Assembly: GCF_024213555.1 (NCBI RefSeq)
Contig: NZ_JANAVO010000011.1
Location: 123,164 to 187,163, forward strand
Direction: 5' to 3'
Length of the DNA stretch: 64,000 bases
From: Allokutzneria sp. A3M-2-11 16
GTDB lineage: Bacteria; Actinomycetota; Actinomycetes; Mycobacteriales; Pseudonocardiaceae
Shown here: in pieces, positions 46,628-55,069 of the stretch
Numbering within the stretch: the stretch's first letter is position 1
How the letters are laid out: each line of letters opens with the position of its first letter
Notes under the pieces: generated by a model
What the model saw: the letters and a program-made list of their open reading frames with translations, nothing else
Told to the model about the DNA's origin: nothing
Database searches by the model: none
Position numbers and translations under genes: made by a program

Positions 46628-46726
46628 CGAACGCGGAGTGCGGTCACGTTTAGTCAGGTGGTGGCGCGGACGCCAGGGCCGAACGAATGATTCCTGGCGT
46701 TGAAACAACAGTGTTGACCAAAGGAT

Positions 46727-46740
46727 CGTGACTGGTCACG
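46727..46740. promoter_or_regulatory. CGTGAC-TG-GTCACG palindrome upstream of the protease
   Basis: A perfect 6+2+6 inverted repeat about 92 bases before the protease start, close to a TTGACC (46715-46720) that could be its -35. It is a candidate operator. The leader also holds a GCCCCGCC/GGCGGGGC hairpin at 46777-46798. Confidence 0.45.
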
Positions 46741-46831
46741 CTAAGGGCAGCGCCACGATCGTGTGAAGGTCTGCCCCGCCAACCCTGCGGCGGGGCGCGC
46801 GCGATCGTTGGTGACCCAAAGGAGCCAACAC

Positions 46832-48016
46832 GTGCATCCTGTCAGCAGAAGCGTCGCCGTCCTCTCGGCAGCGGCCACCCTCAGCGCACTGGCCATGACG
46901 ACCGCGACCGCCGCGCCGCACGAGGCGCCGCTCATCACCACCGCCGCGTCGGCGACCGTGCAGCCGGTCAAGGACTCCTACATCGTGCTGCTCGACCCGG
47001 CCCAGGCGGGCGCCCACGCGAACAGCGTCGCCGCCGCGGCGAACGTCGTGCCGAACGCCGTTTACGACGCCGCGGTCACCGGGTTCTCCGCCACGCTGAC
47101 CCCGGCCCAGCTCCGCACGCTCCGCCGCGACCCAGCGGTCAAGAGCATCGAGCAGGACGTGCTCGTCACCGACGCGCTCGACGCGACGCAGCAGAACCCG
47201 CCGTCCTGGGGCATCGACCGGGTCGACCAGAAGAACCTGCCGCTGTCGAAGAGCTACACGTACAACGTGAACGGCTCGGGCGTGCACGCCTACATCATCG
47301 ACACGGGCATCACGCCCAGCCATCCCGACTACGGCGGGCGGGCCACCTTCGACCACAACGCCATCGACACCAACAACACCGACTGCCACGGCCACGGCAC
47401 GCACGTGGCGGGCACCATCGGCTCGAACACCTACGGCATCGCCAAGGGCGCGCGGCTGCACGGCGTGAAGATGATGAACTGCTCGGGCGGCGCCACCACC
47501 ACGTCCGCGATCAACGCGATCAACTGGGTCACCCAGAACGCCCAGAAGCCCGCGGTCGCCAACACCTCGTGGAACTTCACCGCGTCGGCCTCGCTGGAGA
47601 CCGCGATCCGCAACATGATCTCCTCCGGTGTCTTCCTGGCCACCTCGGCGGGCAACACCAGCGGCAACTCCTGCGACCGGCTGCCCCGCAAGGTGGAGAC
47701 CGCGACCGTGGTGGCGTCCTCGGACAGCAACGACGGCCGTTCGTCCTTCTCCAGCACGGGATCGTGCGTCGACCTCTACGCGCCCGGCGGCAGCATCATC
47801 TCCACCGTGCGCACCGGCGGCAGCGGCACGATGAGCGGCACCTCCATGGCCACGCCGCACGTCGCGGGCGTCGCCGCGCTGTACAAGTCCAAGTTCGGTG
47901 ACGCACCCTCGGCCACCGTGCACAACTGGCTGAACACCAACGCGACCCCGAACGTCGTCAACGGCGGCGCCACCGGCGGCACCGTCAACCGCCTGCTGTT
48001 CACCGCGGGCCTGTAA
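46832..48016 (+). CDS. secreted S8 subtilisin-like serine protease
   Basis: A 394-residue preproprotease: signal peptide (about 1-28, ending TATAA), I9 inhibitor propeptide (about 45-112, KDSYIVLLDP...IEQDVLV) and a subtilisin/proteinase K-type catalytic domain with Asp in HAYIIDTGI, His in CHGHGTHVAG and Ser in SGTSMATPHVAG. It should be exported and self-activated. GTG 46832 has AAAGGAG upstream. A strong terminator follows. Confidence 0.96.
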   Translation: MHPVSRSVAVLSAAATLSALAMTTATAAPHEAPLITTAASATVQPVKDSYIVLLDPAQAGAHANSVAAAANVVPNAVYDAAVTGFSATLTPAQLRTLRRDPAVKSIEQDVLVTDALDATQQNPPSWGIDRVDQKNLPLSKSYTYNVNGSGVHAYIIDTGITPSHPDYGGRATFDHNAIDTNNTDCHGHGTHVAGTIGSNTYGIAKGARLHGVKMMNCSGGATTTSAINAINWVTQNAQKPAVANTSWNFTASASLETAIRNMISSGVFLATSAGNTSGNSCDRLPRKVETATVVASSDSNDGRSSFSSTGSCVDLYAPGGSIISTVRTGGSGTMSGTSMATPHVAGVAALYKSKFGDAPSATVHNWLNTNATPNVVNGGATGGTVNRLLFTAGL

Positions 48017-48025
48017 CGAACCACT

Positions 48026-48064
48026 GAGTCCCGCACCCGGATCCGCGCTCCGGGTGCGGGACTC
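48026..48064 (+). terminator. terminator of the S8 protease gene
   Basis: GAGTCCCGCACCCGGA and TCCGGGTGCGGGACTC form a 16-bp perfect stem with a 7-base loop, followed by TTGG. Confidence 0.85.
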
Positions 48065-48128
48065 TTGGCATCTGCCTGAGCCAGCCCGATTCCGCGTCAT
48101 GCCCTGTCCCTTGTTCCGTTGACGCCGT

Positions 48129-48782
48129 ATGGCGAAGAGAAGAATCGGTGGCGCCGGAGGCGGTTCGGATCCGGGCACGAAGGCCCCTGCCGCCGTGGCG
48201 ATCGCCGCGGCTGGCGCGCTGGTCATCGGGAGCGGCATGGGCGCCGGGGGTGTGTCGACCCTGGGCTCAGCGGCGGAGTCGGCCGCACTGCGCAACATCA
48301 GTGCGAAGAAGGCCGACGGCACGAAGGCGGCGAAGAGCGGCAACGCGCGGCAAGCGTGGCAACGAATGGGACTGCGCGAGCTGAAGAAGCACGCGAAAAG
48401 CGAGCTGAACTGCCTGCTCAACTCCTTCGGCGAGATACGCGGGTTCTTCGCTCGCACACCGTGCAAATCCTTGGAGCGCAACATCTTCGCGATCGGCGAC
48501 GATGAGGGGAACGTCGCTGTCGTATCAGTCGTGTGGGTCCGCTTCCACGCGCGGAGCCACGCGGAAAGCTTCGAGAAGCTGCACAAGGTCCACGGCAACG
48601 GCGACGTCAAACCGTTGGCCAGCAGCCTCCTCGATCTGGCCGACATTCGGTTCACCGCGCACCACTACGGCTCTCGCCGCAACGGCAGCACAGTCACCAT
48701 CGCGGAAGCCGAATCCGCCAAGGGGAAGGTCGGCGGCGAAGCGCTCGACGTGCTCGCCGAAGTCTCTTCGTACCTGCCTTAG
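48129..48782 (+). CDS. hypothetical protein with a hydrophobic N-terminal segment
   Basis: A 217-residue protein. A Gly/Ala-rich hydrophobic stretch (about 20-45) may be a signal anchor. The rest is basic with two cysteines (LNCLLNSFG, ARTPCKSLE) and a strand-rich C-terminal half (VAVVSVVWVRFHARS). No family recognised. Its end overlaps the convergent VOC gene by 4 bases. Confidence 0.65.
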   Translation: MAKRRIGGAGGGSDPGTKAPAAVAIAAAGALVIGSGMGAGGVSTLGSAAESAALRNISAKKADGTKAAKSGNARQAWQRMGLRELKKHAKSELNCLLNSFGEIRGFFARTPCKSLERNIFAIGDDEGNVAVVSVVWVRFHARSHAESFEKLHKVHGNGDVKPLASSLLDLADIRFTAHHYGSRRNGSTVTIAEAESAKGKVGGEALDVLAEVSSYLP

Positions 48783-49219
48783 ACCTCGGGCGGCGTGCGG
48801 CCGTAGATCTCCTCGGGGCTCAGCTGCTCCCGCGCCGTCGAGACCGCCCACCGGTGCCCGAACGGATCGCGGAAAGCACAGAAACGCTCACCCCAGAACG
48901 CTTCCTGGAGCGGGATCTCCTCCTCCGCGCCCGCCCACCGCGCCTTGCGGTAGACCTTGTCGACGTCCTCGACCTCCACGTGCAGCTGCACCGGGCTGCC
49001 GCCGATGGTCGGCGGGGCGAGCGCGTCGAGCGACGGCGTCTCCTCGCTGATCAGCAGGCGGTGGTCGCCGATGGCCAGCTCGACGAAGAGGATGGTGCCG
49101 TCCGGGAGCAGGTTGCGCCACAGCTCGTGCGCATGGAAAACCTTGGTGTAGAAGGCGATCGCGGCCTCGGTGTCCTTGACGAACAGGTGCGGTGCGAAAC
49201 CGGTCGGGCGGGTGCTCAC
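48779..49219 (-). CDS. VOC-family (glyoxalase/bleomycin-resistance fold) protein
   Basis: A 146-residue two-module VOC protein (APHLFVKDTEAAIAFYTKVF; QLHVEVEDVDKVYRKA; FGHRWAVST), close to the PhnB-like uncharacterised group. VOC proteins bind metal and act as lyases, dioxygenases or drug binders. GTG 49219 overlaps the PadR stop as GTGA, showing translational coupling to the regulator. Confidence 0.85.
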   Translation of the reverse strand: MSTRPTGFAPHLFVKDTEAAIAFYTKVFHAHELWRNLLPDGTILFVELAIGDHRLLISEETPSLDALAPPTIGGSPVQLHVEVEDVDKVYRKARWAGAEEEIPLQEAFWGERFCAFRDPFGHRWAVSTAREQLSPEEIYGRTPPEV

Positions 49220-49569
49220 GCGCACCGCCGCTCGCCGAGCAGTCCCGCGGTCCGCGCGGCCTCGACGAACGCGGCCAGCAACTCCGCTTCCCGGCGCACG
49301 GCTTCGCGGCCGAGCGCGGTCAGCTCGTAGTAGCGGCGGCGCGCGTCGTGCGGGGCGTCGGGGTCGGCGCCCTCGGTCTCGGTGGCCAGCCCGTCCGCGA
49401 CCAGCCGCGCCAGCGTCCGGTACAGGGTGCCGGGGCCGAGCCGGACGGTGCCGCCGGAGGTCTGCTCGACGAAGGCCATCACGCCGTAGCCGTGCCCGGC
49501 GCCGCCCGCCAGCGCGAGCAGCACCTGGAAGGCCGCCGGGGTCAGCGGCGGTGCCGTTGCGGGGGTCAC
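49216..49569 (-). CDS. PadR-family transcriptional regulator
   Basis: A 117-residue PadR regulator: winged helix (GGAGHGYGVMAFVEQ; GPGTLYRTLARLVADGLA) and a short helical dimer tail. PadR proteins are usually repressors released by a small ligand. It is co-translated with a VOC gene and divergent from a second VOC gene; the palindromic site between them should be its operator. Confidence 0.92.
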   Translation of the reverse strand: MTPATAPPLTPAAFQVLLALAGGAGHGYGVMAFVEQTSGGTVRLGPGTLYRTLARLVADGLATETEGADPDAPHDARRRYYELTALGREAVRREAELLAAFVEAARTAGLLGERRCA

Positions 49570-49594
49570 TCGAACAGGATACAGTCCGCCCCCG

Positions 49595-49617
49595 TTGTAT
49601 CCACCATGGATATACAA
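49595..49617. promoter_or_regulatory. PadR-type operator between divergent genes
   Basis: TTGTATCCA-CC-ATGGATATACAA: the core TATCCA-CCA-TGGATA is a perfect inverted repeat and TTGTAT/ATACAA extend it. It lies between the PadR and VOC starts and overlaps the likely promoters of both. Confidence 0.65.
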
Positions 49618-49629
49618 GGAGGGTTTTCC

Positions 49630-50010
49630 GTGATCTCTGGCGTGAGCAAGGTCGTGCTGACGGTGCGCGACTGCGATGCGGCCAAGGAGTTCTGGGTCGA
49701 GCGCATGGGCTTCACCGTGCAGACCGACGCCGAGTACGGCGAGGGCGCGCGCTGGCTGGAGGTGCGGTCCCCCAGCGGCGTGACCCTGGTGCTGGACGGC
49801 AAGAGCCCGCACCACGCAACGGAGGGCGCGGTGCCGGACGAGCTCCCGCACTCCAACGTGTTCTTCACCTGCGATGACATCGAGAAGACCTACGCCGAGC
49901 TGATCGAGCGCGGCGTGCGCTTCCCGCAACCGCCGGTGCAGCAGCCGTGGGGCTGGTGGTCGCTGTTCGAGGACCAGGACGGGACGCGCTACGCGCTCAA
50001 CCAGGAGTAG
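49630..50010 (+). CDS. VOC-family (glyoxalase fold) protein
   Basis: A 126-residue VOC protein (VSKVVLTVRDCDAAKEFW; HSNVFFTCDDIEKTYAELI; WWSLFEDQDGTRYAL). GTG 49630 is fixed by an ideal AAGGAGG 7 bases upstream. It is divergent from the PadR-VOC pair and probably repressed by PadR. The substrate or ligand is unknown; drug binding or glyoxalase activity are options. Confidence 0.9.
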   Translation: MISGVSKVVLTVRDCDAAKEFWVERMGFTVQTDAEYGEGARWLEVRSPSGVTLVLDGKSPHHATEGAVPDELPHSNVFFTCDDIEKTYAELIERGVRFPQPPVQQPWGWWSLFEDQDGTRYALNQE

Positions 50011-50080
50011 CCGAAGCGGGCGGTGCAGTGCCACAGGCGCTTCAGGCGCTGTGCGTCGTACCGCCCGGTTCGACCACCTC

Positions 50081-50262
50081 GGGGCCCCGGCCGCCCTCTC
50101 GCGGAAGTTCAGCGCTCCGTACTTCGGCCGCTCCGCCGGTGGCGCATCGTCATACGCGGCACCGAAAATCCGGCCCTCCCAGCGCCACCTGTCCCCGCCG
50201 GAGTGGGCCGTCAACCCACCGTTGCTGGTCCCGGACTCGAACTGCGAGCGGTAGATCCCGTC
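50081..50262 (-). pseudogene. fragment of a DUF3626-type gene
   Basis: The minus strand between 50262 and 50081 reads YRSQFESGTSNGGLTAHSGG, then DRWRWEGRIFGAAYDD and ERPKYGALNFRERAAGAPR, a pattern known from DUF3626 proteins. There is no start, and the frame loses resemblance after GAPR. The rest of 50011-50293 holds no other gene. Confidence 0.6.
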
Positions 50263-50293
50263 ACGCGAGAGAGCGCTCGACCCCGCGGAGTGC

Positions 50294-50794
50294 TCACACA
50301 GCCCCGCGGACCGCGATCGCGACCGGACGTCGCTCGCGGCCGTGAGGCAGGTACTTGCGGGTGGCGCGCTCGCCCTCGATCTCGTCCCAGACGATGGCCA
50401 TCCGCTCCAGCCACCTGGCCGCCGTCAGCGCGGGCTCGACGCCGAGGCCGCCCATGTCCAGCGGCTTCGGCAACGTCGGCCAGGTCGGTTGCTTCGGCTT
50501 CTTCTCCAGCGCGTCGTAGACCGCCTGCAGCTCCTCGCACAGCGCCGCGAACCCCTTGAGCGTGGCGTCCGGGTCGATGTGCGCCTCAACCCGCACGCCG
50601 AGCCGGTGCAGCGCCTTCTCCCCCGCCGCCGTCGCCAGCACCCGGCGGCCGCGCACCAGCAGGTCGATCTTGGCGACCTCGCCGACCGGCAGCACCCACG
50701 CGCCGGTCAGCCGCGGCATCCCCGTGTCGAAGCCGGTGTGCACGTGCCAGATGGCGACCTCGTCGCTGCGGGCGTCGACAACGCAGTCGGTCAT
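50294..50794 (-). CDS. hypothetical protein
   Basis: A 166-residue soluble protein of mixed strands and helices (EVAIWHVHTGFDTGMPRL; AALCEELQAVYDAL). No family recognised. ATG 50794 has GGAGGA just upstream. It lies 41 bases after the DnaQ-BRCT gene on the same strand and has a similar ribosome-binding region, so the two may share a transcript. Confidence 0.7.
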   Translation of the reverse strand: MTDCVVDARSDEVAIWHVHTGFDTGMPRLTGAWVLPVGEVAKIDLLVRGRRVLATAAGEKALHRLGVRVEAHIDPDATLKGFAALCEELQAVYDALEKKPKQPTWPTLPKPLDMGGLGVEPALTAARWLERMAIVWDEIEGERATRKYLPHGRERRPVAIAVRGAV

Positions 50795-50835
50795 CCTGTC
50801 CTCCAAAGCGCGGGCGAGCCCCGATTCTTACCAGC

Positions 50836-51774
50836 TCACGACGCCAGCCGGAGAAGCGACTCGAACTCGACCTCCGTGAGCACCTCGATCGGATGCCCTT
50901 TCTGCCGCAGTCGAAGGGCTTTCGCGGCTTTCCCGGTCGAGTAGTCCGCGGGATCGTCACCACTGAACCCGCCGCCGATCACCAGACGGGTGGTGCGTTT
51001 GGTGACGCTGTCCTCCGGGGTTCCCCCCAAGAGTGCAACGGCATCCCATGCTTCTTGTCGCCGCCGGGACAACGCACCGGTGAACACCACGACCTGCCCG
51101 AAGAGCGGGTGGTCCGCGTCGGAATCGGTGTTGACGACAGGGGAAACGAGTTCGGCACGCGACCTGGAAGGGACACTCGCCGAAACCGAAACGCAACCCC
51201 GCCACCCATCGGGCCCTAGTCGCCCGAGGCTGGCCCCGGCCGCCACAGCGAACTCCTCGACCGTCGCACTGCCGCGCTTTTCCGCCATGGCCAAGAAGAT
51301 CCGGGCACACGCCTCAGCATCCTCGGCGGCGTCGTGGTGGGAGTCGAGCGGAACGCCGAGCACCTGAGCGACGGGCGGCAGACGATAGCTGACCAGCTCC
51401 AACTCGCGGCGAGCCCACACCAGCGTGCAGCCGTACCGAAACGTCGGCCAGCGCATGCCCTCCGCGTCGCACGCCTGCCGAATGGCGCAGGTGTCGAATC
51501 CGGCGTTGTGCATGACGACGGGCCGATCTCCGATGATCGCGACCGCGTGATCGAGCCGTTCCCGAAAAAGCGGTTCTCCCGCGACCATCTTCGCGGTGAT
51601 TCCGTGCAGCGACACGTTGAATCCGTCGAAATGCCCGATTGACTCCGGCGGGCGGCAGAGCCAGGAGTGCCGCTGCGTGATCACACCGTTCTCCACGACG
51701 ACGAGACCGAGTGCGCAGATCGACCCCCTCCGCGCGTTGGCGGTTTCCACATCCAGTGCGACGAAGTCGAGCAT
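50836..51774 (-). CDS. DnaQ-like 3'-5' exonuclease with BRCT domain
   Basis: A 312-residue protein. Residues 1-170 are a DEDDh exonuclease: FVALDVETAN (D-x-E), VVMHNAGFD (D) and SHHDAAEDAEACA (H...D). Residues about 215-310 form a BRCT domain (GQVVVFTGALSRRRQEAWDAV; TRLVIGGG). It resembles the polymerase III epsilon-type accessory exonucleases of actinobacteria, likely for repair or RNA end trimming. ATG 51774 follows GGAGGGTCAC. Two TGTCGATCTT repeats lie just upstream. Confidence 0.92.
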   Translation of the reverse strand: MLDFVALDVETANARRGSICALGLVVVENGVITQRHSWLCRPPESIGHFDGFNVSLHGITAKMVAGEPLFRERLDHAVAIIGDRPVVMHNAGFDTCAIRQACDAEGMRWPTFRYGCTLVWARRELELVSYRLPPVAQVLGVPLDSHHDAAEDAEACARIFLAMAEKRGSATVEEFAVAAGASLGRLGPDGWRGCVSVSASVPSRSRAELVSPVVNTDSDADHPLFGQVVVFTGALSRRRQEAWDAVALLGGTPEDSVTKRTTRLVIGGGFSGDDPADYSTGKAAKALRLRQKGHPIEVLTEVEFESLLRLAS

Positions 51775-51888
51775 GTGACCCTCCAAAGATCGACAGCTCG
51801 AAGATCGACAAGAGGGACCACCGCGTTTCTCTTATGACATAACGAAAAGGGACGACAGGGCACGCCTTGGCATGTGCCCGAACCGGGC

Positions 51889-52350
51889 TCAGGCCAGGAC
51901 CTGTTCCAGGCGGTCCAGGAAAACCCGTTGTCCGGCAACGATTTTCTCCCCGGCCTCGGCGAGGGAGAACCAGGCGACGCGGTCGACCTCGGGGAACTCG
52001 CGCAGCGTGCCGGAGCCTTTCGGCCACTCCATGGTGAAGGTGCCGGGGACGACGTCGGCGGGGTCCAGGTCGCCGCGCACCGCCCACGCGGTGACCTGCT
52101 TGCCGCCGGACTGCCGCACCTCGCCCAGCTCGATCAGCTCGCCGTCCGGAACGGGCAGCCCCAGCTCCTCGGTGAACTCGCGCCGGGCCGCCGCCTCCGG
52201 CGCCTCGTCCTCGGCGTACTCGCCCTTGGGCAGCGACCACGCGCCCGCGTCCCGTCGTGCCCAGAAGGGGCCGCCCATGTGGCCGAGGAGCACCTCGGTC
52301 CGCTCTCCGGCCCCGCGAAACACCAGGATTCCCGCGCTGCGTCGCACCAT
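51889..52350 (-). CDS. Nudix hydrolase
   Basis: A 153-residue Nudix protein. The box is complete: G (GEYAEDE), then REFTEELGL with the metal-binding glutamates. It begins RRSAGILVFRG, as do predicted NTP pyrophosphohydrolases. It probably cleaves a nucleoside diphosphate derivative; the substrate is not predictable. It has its own promoter region facing the methyltransferase. Confidence 0.93.
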   Translation of the reverse strand: MVRRSAGILVFRGAGERTEVLLGHMGGPFWARRDAGAWSLPKGEYAEDEAPEAAARREFTEELGLPVPDGELIELGEVRQSGGKQVTAWAVRGDLDPADVVPGTFTMEWPKGSGTLREFPEVDRVAWFSLAEAGEKIVAGQRVFLDRLEQVLA

Positions 52351-52476
52351 CGGCCGAGCTAACCACGTGTGACGGAGAACTCAGCGAGGTGACCACGATC
52401 CAGTGATTGGGAATTGTCAACAGTGAGCCCGGGGCGCCACGATCAAGATCGGTGACGCGACGAACGAGGAGAGCGG

Positions 52477-53073
52477 TTGTCCAGCAGAACCGGCCACGGC
52501 GAGGCGTTCGCGCGGGCCTACGACCGGCTGCACGTGGGCCGCGACGACATTCCCACGCTCGTCGACTTCGTCCGGACCAGGACCGATCCCGCCGTTCTGC
52601 TGGAGCTCGGGGTCGGCACGGGAAGGCTGGCGATCCCGCTGGCCAAGGCCGGGGTGCGCGCCTACGGCGTCGACGACTCCCCGGCGATGCTGGCGCGGCT
52701 GCGGTCGAAGGACCCGGACGGGCTGGTCACCGTGTTCCAGGGGTGCATGACGGAGCCGCCGATCACGGCCCCGTTCGGGTGCGTCCTGATCGCGGGCGAC
52801 ACGTTCGCGCTGCTGCCCGACCGGGCCGCGTGGGCGAAGTGCTTCGGCGCCGCGGCCCAGCGGCTCTCCGCGGACGGCAGGCTGATCATCGAGGGCGCCC
52901 TGCCGGACCCGGCGTCCTGGGGCGGACCTGCCAGGGTGCCGCGGCCGGAGGAGCTGGACCTGTTGGCGGGCAACGTCGCGCTGCGGCTGACCGAGCGGTA
53001 CGAGGACTACGCGCAGCGGCCGTTCACGCCCTACTCCCCGAAGTGCGTCTCGGTGTACCAACGCGTGCTGTGA
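52477..53073 (+). CDS. class I SAM-dependent methyltransferase
   Basis: A 198-residue Rossmann methyltransferase with motif I LLELGVGTGRLAIPLA and motif II acidic loop YGVDDSPAML. The acceptor is unknown. The start is TTG 52477, supported by AGGAG upstream; no nearby ATG fits. The palindrome CTGTGA-GAA-TCACAG (53068-53082) overlaps its stop and may serve the next gene. Confidence 0.9.
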   Translation: MSSRTGHGEAFARAYDRLHVGRDDIPTLVDFVRTRTDPAVLLELGVGTGRLAIPLAKAGVRAYGVDDSPAMLARLRSKDPDGLVTVFQGCMTEPPITAPFGCVLIAGDTFALLPDRAAWAKCFGAAAQRLSADGRLIIEGALPDPASWGGPARVPRPEELDLLAGNVALRLTERYEDYAQRPFTPYSPKCVSVYQRVL

Positions 53074-53083
53074 GAATCACAGC

Positions 53084-53464
53084 GTGGCCATGACCTGCCC
53101 GTGCGGGCTCGACAAGTCCTACGACCAGTGCTGCGGCGCCCTGCACTCCGGCGCGGCCGCGGCGTCAACGGCGGTACAGCTGATGCGCTCCCGGTACAGC
53201 GCCTTCGCCGTCTCCGACGAGGCGTACCTGTTGCGCACCTGGCACCCGGACACTCGTCCGTCCACTGTGGACTTCGAGCCGCGCCAGAAGTGGACCGGGC
53301 TGGAGATCCTGTCCACCGCCGGCGGCGGCGTGTTCCACACCGAGGGCACCGTCGAGTTCGTCGCGAGCTACCGCGTCCGCGGTCGCGCCGGGGAACTGCG
53401 GGAGAACAGCGACTTCGTCCGCCGCGACGGCCTGTGGGTGTACGTGCGCGGAACCGTCCACTAG
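53084..53464 (+). CDS. YchJ-family protein with SEC-C-like zinc motif
   Basis: A 126-residue YchJ (UPF0225) protein. CPCGLDKSYDQCCG gives the SEC-C-like zinc site; the rest is an NTF2-like cone (LMRSRYSAFAVSDEAYLLRT; FVASYRVRG). The role is not established. GTG 53084 or ATG 53090 may be used. It follows the methyltransferase by 10 bases. Confidence 0.9.
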   Translation: MAMTCPCGLDKSYDQCCGALHSGAAAASTAVQLMRSRYSAFAVSDEAYLLRTWHPDTRPSTVDFEPRQKWTGLEILSTAGGGVFHTEGTVEFVASYRVRGRAGELRENSDFVRRDGLWVYVRGTVH

Positions 53465-53534
53465 CCCGCCGTTCTGCAAGCGGCCCCCCACGATCGTGAC
53501 ACCACCCCGAACCATCCCCAGCGCAGCCCAAATC

Positions 53535-53606
53535 CCCGTTTCGTACTCTTGCCGGGATTTTGGAGCGCTCTTTTTCCCGTTATGAGTACGAAACGGGGTT
53601 CTCTAG
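53535..53606. repeat. 63-bp inverted-repeat element, copy B
   Basis: The stem CCCGTTTCGTACTC (53535-53548)/GAGTACGAAACGGG (53584-53597) is identical to copy A, and the loop is similar with GAGCGCTC. The CTAGAGAAC tag is on the right side as GTTCTCTAG (53598-53606), opposite to copy A relative to the loop. It lies between convergent genes. Confidence 0.9.
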
Positions 53607-53709
53607 ACGGCACCCGCCGTGGATGGGGTGGACGGGCGGGTGGAGTGCATGGGCAGAGTTTACTTGGTGTGCGGAGTGCGGGCGGGGCATGCGGGACACG
53701 GCCTCGGGC

Positions 53710-54876
53710 TTAGGGCCAGATCGAGTTGACCCACTCCGGGTGGTCGATGAACGGGTTCCGGTTGTGCTGGAACCGCTCGAAGATCAGCTGGTTGCGCCGC
53801 TTCTCGAAGGCGTCCGGCGGGTCCTGCTCGCTCCACTGCTTGAGCACCGACAGCTTGCCCATGAACGGGTTGGTGCCGTTGTTGACGCTGTTGTTGACCT
53901 CGAGGTCGGCGAAGCCGTCGCCGCCCGCGTAGCGCACGGCCATGTAGAAGATCATCCGGGCCACGTCGCCCTTGGCGAAGTTCGCGGGCTCCCACGAGTC
54001 GGCGTCGGTGAAGTTGCCCGGCGCCTCGCCGACCGGGGAACCGCCCATGTCGAAGTCCTTGTTGCCGCGGGTGGAGTTCACCGTGACATCGGTCGGCCGC
54101 AGGTGGTGGACGTCGGTGCCCGGCCCGGTGGCGGTGCCGAAGTTGCCGTGCGACTTCGCCCAGACGTGCTCGCGGTTCCAGTCGTCGGGGTTGCCGCCGC
54201 TGGCGCTCTTGCTCAGCGAGCGGTTCTCGTAGAACAGCATCACGTTGGCGCTGTTGTTCGGGTCCTCGTCGGTGACCTTGAGCGCTTCCCAGACCTGGTC
54301 GTAGGACAGCTTGGTGCCGTTCTTGATGATCCCGTGCAGCGCGGCCTTCAGCGCCGGGCCGGTCTTGCCGATCGCGTCCCGGTAGTAGTCGTCGGAGCCG
54401 ACCGGCGGCGGGCTCGTCGAGGTGGTCGGGGGCGGCGGCGTGGTGGTGCCGCTAGGCGTGATCGCGGTCGGCGAGGTCAGCCCGGCGTGGGTGAAGTACG
54501 CGCCGAGCTTGCCGGTGACGTCGAGCCGCGTGCCCAGCAGGCCGGGATTGGCCCGCAGCCCGTAGGAGGCCCGGAACGCCGACGTGACCTGCACGTAGAT
54601 CATCCGCGACGTCCCGGTCTCGGTCGCCGTGTCGGCGAGCGCGATCGCGGTGTCGGAGGGGAAGTTCGAGCGCACGACCGTGGACGCGGCGGTCGGCTGG
54701 CCGACCACGTAGCCGCGCACGGTCGCCGAGGAGCCGTTCTGCTGACCGATCGCCTGCGCGACGGTGAGCGGGGTGGCCGCGCTCGCGGGGGTGGGCCCTT
54801 GGACCAGCACGACCGCGGCGATGACGCCGAGCGAGACGGCCAGCGAACTCCAGCGACTGCTCCGGGTGGCAAGCAC
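53710..54876 (-). CDS. secreted endonuclease I family nuclease
   Basis: A 388-residue exported nuclease. Signal peptide about 1-33 (ending ASA), an OB-like domain (about 35-140, VRGYVVGQPTAAST), a Thr/Pro linker, then an endonuclease I domain with the His-Me-type site WNREHVWAKSHG, DVHHLRPTD and the Asn/Arg in NSTRGNKD. It should degrade extracellular DNA or RNA for phosphate or nitrogen. Confidence 0.92.
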   Translation of the reverse strand: MLATRSSRWSSLAVSLGVIAAVVLVQGPTPASAATPLTVAQAIGQQNGSSATVRGYVVGQPTAASTVVRSNFPSDTAIALADTATETGTSRMIYVQVTSAFRASYGLRANPGLLGTRLDVTGKLGAYFTHAGLTSPTAITPSGTTTPPPPTTSTSPPPVGSDDYYRDAIGKTGPALKAALHGIIKNGTKLSYDQVWEALKVTDEDPNNSANVMLFYENRSLSKSASGGNPDDWNREHVWAKSHGNFGTATGPGTDVHHLRPTDVTVNSTRGNKDFDMGGSPVGEAPGNFTDADSWEPANFAKGDVARMIFYMAVRYAGGDGFADLEVNNSVNNGTNPFMGKLSVLKQWSEQDPPDAFEKRRNQLIFERFQHNRNPFIDHPEWVNSIWP

Positions 54877-55069
54877 AGGCGGTGTCCTCTCCCCGACGTT
54901 GACGCAGAGTGTCCGGATCTCGCTCGAACGGGGGAAGAGCGCGTTTCATTCTTCTCCGAAGAGTGAACAGATTGAGGCATTCCGTTGTCAGAGCGCCCAC
55001 CCGGCTAACATGAATCCACTTCATTCCAGGCAAGCGCCGCCCTCGCCACCCCACGTGTGAGGTCATGCC

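Noticed and set aside
52417..53061. Minus-strand frame opposite the methyltransferase
   Set aside because: Antisense to a gene with clear SAM-binding motifs and a ribosome-binding site; no features of its own.
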